NCBI GenBank assembly: GCA_017577895.1
Contig: PKQY01000027.1
Location: 1-24,055 of the forward strand
Origin: Bacillota bacterium
GTDB lineage: Bacteria > Bacillota > Bacilli > ZCTH02-B2
DNA length: 24,055 nt
Reading direction: 5' to 3'
The stretch's first letter is position 1. Each line of letters begins with the position of its first letter. Shown piece after piece: positions 21,035 through 24,055 of the stretch. The notes below the pieces were generated by a model. The model was not told the origin of the DNA. It searched no databases and saw only the letters and a program-made list of their open reading frames with translations. The position numbers and the translations under genes were made by a program.

Positions 21035-22162
21035 TTGACAGACGCCATGATTTGCAGCGGTTGCGGAGTGCGCATTCAAACGGAAGATCCGAACAAACCG
21101 GGATACGTTCCGGAACGGGCATTGACCCGGGATGAAATCATTTGCCAGCGGTGTTTCCGGATACGCCATTACAACGAGGTCTCGGAAGTGGCGTTGGAGC
21201 CGGAAGATTATCGCCGCATGTTGGAGGCCATTGGAGAACGGCCGGCCGTCGTCGTGATGGTCGTCGATTTGTTCGACTTGGAAGGCAGCTGGATTTCGGG
21301 CATCCATCGGCTGATCGGCGGGCAGACGTTGCTTCTGGTGGCCAACAAGTGCGATTTGTTTCCGTTGGATACGAACTGGCACCGGGTGGAACAATGGCTG
21401 TACCGCCAAGCCCGGGAACAAGGGCTGGCGGTGTCGGGCATTTCGTTTGTCAGCGCGGAAAAAAACGTCGGCATCGATGCGCTCATCGAGCGAATTCGCC
21501 AATTGCGGCGCTCGTCGGACGAAAATGTGTACTTGGTCGGCATGACCAATGTCGGCAAGTCTACTTTGATGAACCGGCTGATGGAGCGGTGGGTTGCCGG
21601 TGAAGGGGACAAGCCCGAGAACATCCGAAAAGTGACGACCTCGCCTTATCCCGGTACGACGTTGGATATGATTGCGGTGCCGTTAGGGGATGGCGGTTTT
21701 TTCATTGACACGCCGGGCCTCATTCACGGGCGGCGGTTGATTCACTATTTAGTGCCGGAAGACTTGCGCCGGGTCGTCCCACGGCGGCGCCTCCGACCCA
21801 AAATTTACCAGTTGTATCCGGGGCAAACGCTGTTTTTCGGCAGCTTGGCCCGTATGGATTTTCTGGAGGGCCCGCGGCAGTCTTTCGTCTGTTATTTGTC
21901 CGACGATGTCCGCATTCACCGGACGAAGTTGCAGCGGGCCGATGCGTTATATCGGGAACATGCCGGGGAATTGCTCTCCCCGCCCGGGCGGGAGGGGATC
22001 CGGCGATACCCGGCGTTGGTCCGACAGCGTTACCACGTGAAAAAAGATGAAGATGTGTCGATTGCCGGTCTAGGGTGGATTGCCGTCAAAGGGGAATGGG
22101 CAGATCTCGATTTGTGGGTGCCGAAAGAAATTGAAGTGGCGATTCGGGAATCCATGTATTGA
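21035..22162 (+). CDS. yqeH: ribosome biogenesis GTPase YqeH
   Basis: A 375-aa circularly permuted GTPase required for 30S subunit assembly in Bacillus. The N-terminal zinc finger has C7-x2-C10 and C37-x2-C40. GTPase motifs appear in permuted order: G4 NKCD, G5 SAEKN, then G1 GMTNVGKST, G2 region SPYPGTT and G3 DTPG. The C-terminal RNA-binding domain follows. The frame opens at TTG 21017, but TTG 21035 lies seven bases after GAAGGGG and gives the family start (MTDAMICSGCG), so it is chosen. aroE starts about 48 bases after its stop. Confidence 0.95.
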   Translation: MTDAMICSGCGVRIQTEDPNKPGYVPERALTRDEIICQRCFRIRHYNEVSEVALEPEDYRRMLEAIGERPAVVVMVVDLFDLEGSWISGIHRLIGGQTLLLVANKCDLFPLDTNWHRVEQWLYRQAREQGLAVSGISFVSAEKNVGIDALIERIRQLRRSSDENVYLVGMTNVGKSTLMNRLMERWVAGEGDKPENIRKVTTSPYPGTTLDMIAVPLGDGGFFIDTPGLIHGRRLIHYLVPEDLRRVVPRRRLRPKIYQLYPGQTLFFGSLARMDFLEGPRQSFVCYLSDDVRIHRTKLQRADALYREHAGELLSPPGREGIRRYPALVRQRYHVKKDEDVSIAGLGWIAVKGEWADLDLWVPKEIEVAIRESMY

Positions 22163-22210
22163 TCGGATGGAGTAGGCGCCTGGAACGGGATGGGGAAAGG
22201 AGTGGAACGT

Positions 22211-23086
22211 TTGATTCGGATGATTGGCCTGTTAGGCCATCCGGTCGGCCATTCGCATTCGCCGCGGATGCACAATGCGGCGTTTCAAACGTTGAATTTG
22301 CCGTATGTGTACCAGGCCTTCGACGTGCTGCCGCAACATTTGGCCGAAGCGGTGCGCGGCATGCGGGCTCTTGGATTTCGTGGGTTCAACGTGACGATTC
22401 CGCACAAAGTGGCGGTCATGTCGCTGATCGATGAGTTGTCGTCGGAAGCGACCGGCATTGGCGCCGTCAATACGGTCGTTATCGACGACGATGGAAAACT
22501 GTACGGGACGAATACCGACGGGTTGGGATACGTTCGTTCGTTAAAGGAAGAGACCGCCATTTCGTTGCGCGGTGCTCGGGTGGTGCTCTTAGGTGCCGGC
22601 GGGGCCGCCCGGGCCATTGCGTATTCCCTCTTAAAAGAAGGGATTGCAGCGCTTTCGATTGCCAACCGGAACCGGGAGCGGGCTGAACAGTTGGCCGCAC
22701 GATTAAAAGATGTTTTTGCCCAAGGTTACGGCCGAAACGGGGTTGCCATCACCGTCGGTGCTTTGGACGATGTGTCCCGCTGGCTGCCCGATGCCGATTT
22801 GTTGGTCAATACGACGTCTGTCGGCATGCATCCGCATGAGGAGGCGGCGCCGCTGCCCACCGAGTGGCTGCAGCGTTTACCCCAGTCTGCCGTGGTCAGC
22901 GACTTGATTTACAATCCGCTGAAAACGCGCCTTTTGCGCGCAGCAGAAGGATATGGGCTGCGCATTCACGGCGGACTGGGCATGTTTTTGTACCAAGGAG
23001 CGGAAGCGTTCCGGTTATGGACGGGTCAGGAAGCGCCGCTGGACGTCATGCGTCAGGCCGTCTTGCAACGTGGAGGGCAGGCTTAA
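22211..23086 (+). CDS. aroE: shikimate dehydrogenase (NADP+)
   Basis: This enzyme reduces 3-dehydroshikimate to shikimate in aromatic amino acid synthesis. The 291-aa protein has the substrate-binding LGHPVGHSHSPRMHN, the catalytic K66 in FNVTIPHKVAVM and D103 in GTNTDGLGY, and the nucleotide-binding LGAGGAARAI with NRNRERAEQLA after it. The start is probably TTG 22211, eight bases after AAAGGAG; ATG 22190 lies upstream of that site and ATG 22220 is 17 bases from it. The stop is directly followed by the nadD ATG. Confidence 0.95.
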   Translation: MIRMIGLLGHPVGHSHSPRMHNAAFQTLNLPYVYQAFDVLPQHLAEAVRGMRALGFRGFNVTIPHKVAVMSLIDELSSEATGIGAVNTVVIDDDGKLYGTNTDGLGYVRSLKEETAISLRGARVVLLGAGGAARAIAYSLLKEGIAALSIANRNRERAEQLAARLKDVFAQGYGRNGVAITVGALDDVSRWLPDADLLVNTTSVGMHPHEEAAPLPTEWLQRLPQSAVVSDLIYNPLKTRLLRAAEGYGLRIHGGLGMFLYQGAEAFRLWTGQEAPLDVMRQAVLQRGGQA

Positions 23087-23719
23087 ATGTGTTTGCGGGA
23101 TGAGGCCCCAGGGGCCATTGGGGTGTTTGGCGGCAGTTTTTCGCCGATTCATCACGCCCATTTGTGGACGGCCCAATACGTGCGGGAAGAAATGGGCCTG
23201 GCTGAGATCGTGTTTGTGCCGGCGGGCGAACATGCGTTTAAAGACACCTTGCTGCCTGCCCATCACCGGGTGGAAATGGTCCGGTTGGCGATTCAAGGCG
23301 TTCGGCACTTTCGCCTCTCGACGATTGAAGTCGAACGGCCGGGACCTTCTTATACGTATGAGACGCTGAAACAATTGCAGGCGGAAACGCCGGATACACC
23401 GCTGTATTTCATCATCGGCGGGGACAATTTGGCAGAACTGGCCTCTTGGTATGAGAGTGAACGGTTGTTGCAGGAATTTCCGCTGTTGATCGTGGGCCGG
23501 GGACAGGATGATCGGGCGGCCATGACCGCTTTCGTCCAACGTCATCCGTTGCTCTCCCGTTATCAGGAACAGATGCGGTTCATCGAGGCGCCTTTTTCGT
23601 TTGCGTTAAACAGTTCGTTTATCCGGGAGCGGCTTAAAGCGGGCAAATCCATCACGTATCTGGTGCCCCCGGCGGTGGAGCGGTACATCTATGAGCACCG
23701 ATTGTATATGGATGGATGA
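23087..23719 (+). CDS. nadD: nicotinate-nucleotide adenylyltransferase
   Basis: The enzyme transfers AMP from ATP to nicotinate mononucleotide to make deamido-NAD. The 210-aa protein has the nucleotidyltransferase signature in the form FGGSFSPIHHAHL (usual GGSFDPPHxGH, so the second-site Gly is Ala and the Asp is Ser) and the C-terminal SSxxIR motif as LNSSFIRERL. YFIIGGDNLAEL and W in LASWYESERLL fit the family. ATG 23087 follows the aroE stop with no gap and has GGAGGG upstream. The small RNA-binding gene yhbY that separates aroE and nadD in B. subtilis is absent here. Confidence 0.94.
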   Translation: MCLRDEAPGAIGVFGGSFSPIHHAHLWTAQYVREEMGLAEIVFVPAGEHAFKDTLLPAHHRVEMVRLAIQGVRHFRLSTIEVERPGPSYTYETLKQLQAETPDTPLYFIIGGDNLAELASWYESERLLQEFPLLIVGRGQDDRAAMTAFVQRHPLLSRYQEQMRFIEAPFSFALNSSFIRERLKAGKSITYLVPPAVERYIYEHRLYMDG

Positions 23720-23743
23720 ACGCGTGAGGCTGAGAAAATAAAT

Positions 23744-23759
23744 TGTTATAATAATAACA
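23744..23759 (+). promoter_or_regulatory. extended -10 promoter overlapping an AT-rich inverted repeat
   Basis: TGTTATAAT at 23744-23752 is an extended -10, and the same bases form the inverted repeat TGTTAT-AATA-ATAACA (23744-23759). It may drive the 46-aa gene and yqeK independently of the upstream genes; the repeat could be an operator. Confidence 0.5.
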
Positions 23760-23790
23760 TTAGGAGGAATGATTATAGGAGGCATGGTCT

Positions 23791-23931
23791 TTGAACCGAT
23801 GGATTCGGTTTTTGACCCAAATGGGCAGTCTTCTTTACGGAAAGCCGACGGCCCAACTGATTCATTTGTTGTGGGTCGGTGCTTTGCTCTTTTTCGTCAT
23901 CGGAGTGGCGTACTGGTTCTACAGCGGTTAA
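23791..23931 (+). CDS. 46-aa predicted membrane protein between nadD and yqeK
   Basis: This small gene reads from TTG 23791, eight bases after an AGGAGG site, to TAA 23929-23931. The product begins MNRWIRFLTQMGSLLYGKP and ends with a single hydrophobic segment (about residues 24-43, containing LLWVGALLFFVIGVAYWF) and YSG. The N-terminal third is basic, which predicts a cytoplasmic N-terminus. I do not recognise a family. The spacing, promoter and location in a tight operon support it as real. TTG is the only start in this frame with a well-placed ribosome-binding site. Confidence 0.65.
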   Translation: MNRWIRFLTQMGSLLYGKPTAQLIHLLWVGALLFFVIGVAYWFYSG

Positions 23932-23955
23932 TCCGGCGGCAAGCGAGGTGAGGGG

Positions 23956-24055
23956 ATGGAGCGGGAGGCAATCCTTGCGGCGGTTCGGAACATGTTGACC
24001 GAACACCGCTTCCGTCACACTTTGGGGGTGGCGGAGACGGCGAAACAGTTGGCGG
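23956..24055 (+). CDS. yqeK: YqeK HD-domain hydrolase, N-terminal part
   Basis: The window ends inside this gene. The visible 33 residues begin MEREAILAAVRNMLTEHRF and continue RHTLGVAETAKQLA, which matches the start of the YqeK HD-domain family, where RxxHTLGV provides the first metal-binding His. Family members hydrolyse diadenosine tetraphosphate symmetrically. ATG 23956 follows GAGGTGAGGGG, and position after nadD is the conserved context. Confidence 0.88.
   Translation, partial: MEREAILAAVRNMLTEHRFRHTLGVAETAKQLA

Noticed and set aside
23745..23760. Possible PerR/Fur-type box TTATAATAATAACAT
   Set aside because: The second half matches the consensus poorly; the sequence is better explained as an extended -10 with an AT-rich inverted repeat.
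1..24055. CRISPR arrays, tRNA or rRNA genes, prophage or defence systems
   Set aside because: No regularly spaced repeats, no cloverleaf-like tRNA sequence with TTCGANTC arm and CCA, no rRNA-like stretch, and no phage or nuclease genes were found.

Overview
The window looks like a chromosomal segment of an endospore-forming member of the Bacillota (Bacillales type), GC-rich for that group. The evidence is an intact pro-sigma-K gene, a T-box leader on a branched-chain amino acid operon, a c-di-AMP (ydaO-type) riboswitch, the yqeG-yqeH-aroE-nadD-yqeK order, strong Shine-Dalgarno sequences and several TTG/GTG starts. A thermophilic genus is possible, but the sequence does not name one.

Layout. 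(1) 1-1318: an almost complete ISL3-family insertion sequence; the window opens a few bases inside its left end. (2) 1328-8859, plus strand: a consensus sigma-A promoter, a complete leucine-type T-box leader, ilvB-ilvN-ilvC-leuA, an intrinsic terminator, then leuB and an enoyl-CoA hydratase gene, closed by a strong bidirectional terminator. leuC, leuD and ilvD are not here. (3) 8929-11603, minus strand: a metallo-beta-lactamase-fold protein, a class-V PLP enzyme and a Bcp peroxiredoxin with only one cysteine. (4) 11666-12595: a small DUF1232-like membrane protein (minus), divergent from a plus-strand unit made of a promoter, a c-di-AMP riboswitch and an unrecognised 97-aa protein. (5) 12615-13772, minus: a UgtP/MGDG-synthase-like glycosyltransferase. 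(6) 13953-19037, plus: an exported protein, an ABC ATPase, an ABC permease, a histidine kinase and an OmpR-type regulator, preceded by an 11-bp-period direct repeat that looks like a site for that regulator. (7) 19034-19366, minus: an IsdG/HmoA-like heme monooxygenase converging on the regulator with overlapping stop codons. (8) 19608-24055, plus: sigK, then yqeG, yqeH, aroE, nadD, a 46-aa predicted membrane protein and the first part of yqeK.

How it fits together. Uncharged leucyl-tRNA probably controls valine/leucine synthesis through the T-box. The c-di-AMP riboswitch links an unknown cytosolic protein to osmotic or potassium/cell-wall signalling. The five-gene exported protein-ABC-two-component cluster looks like a self-contained envelope-sensing module. 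The least described items are the riboswitch-controlled orphan, the exported protein with its regulatory region, and the 46-aa membrane protein.
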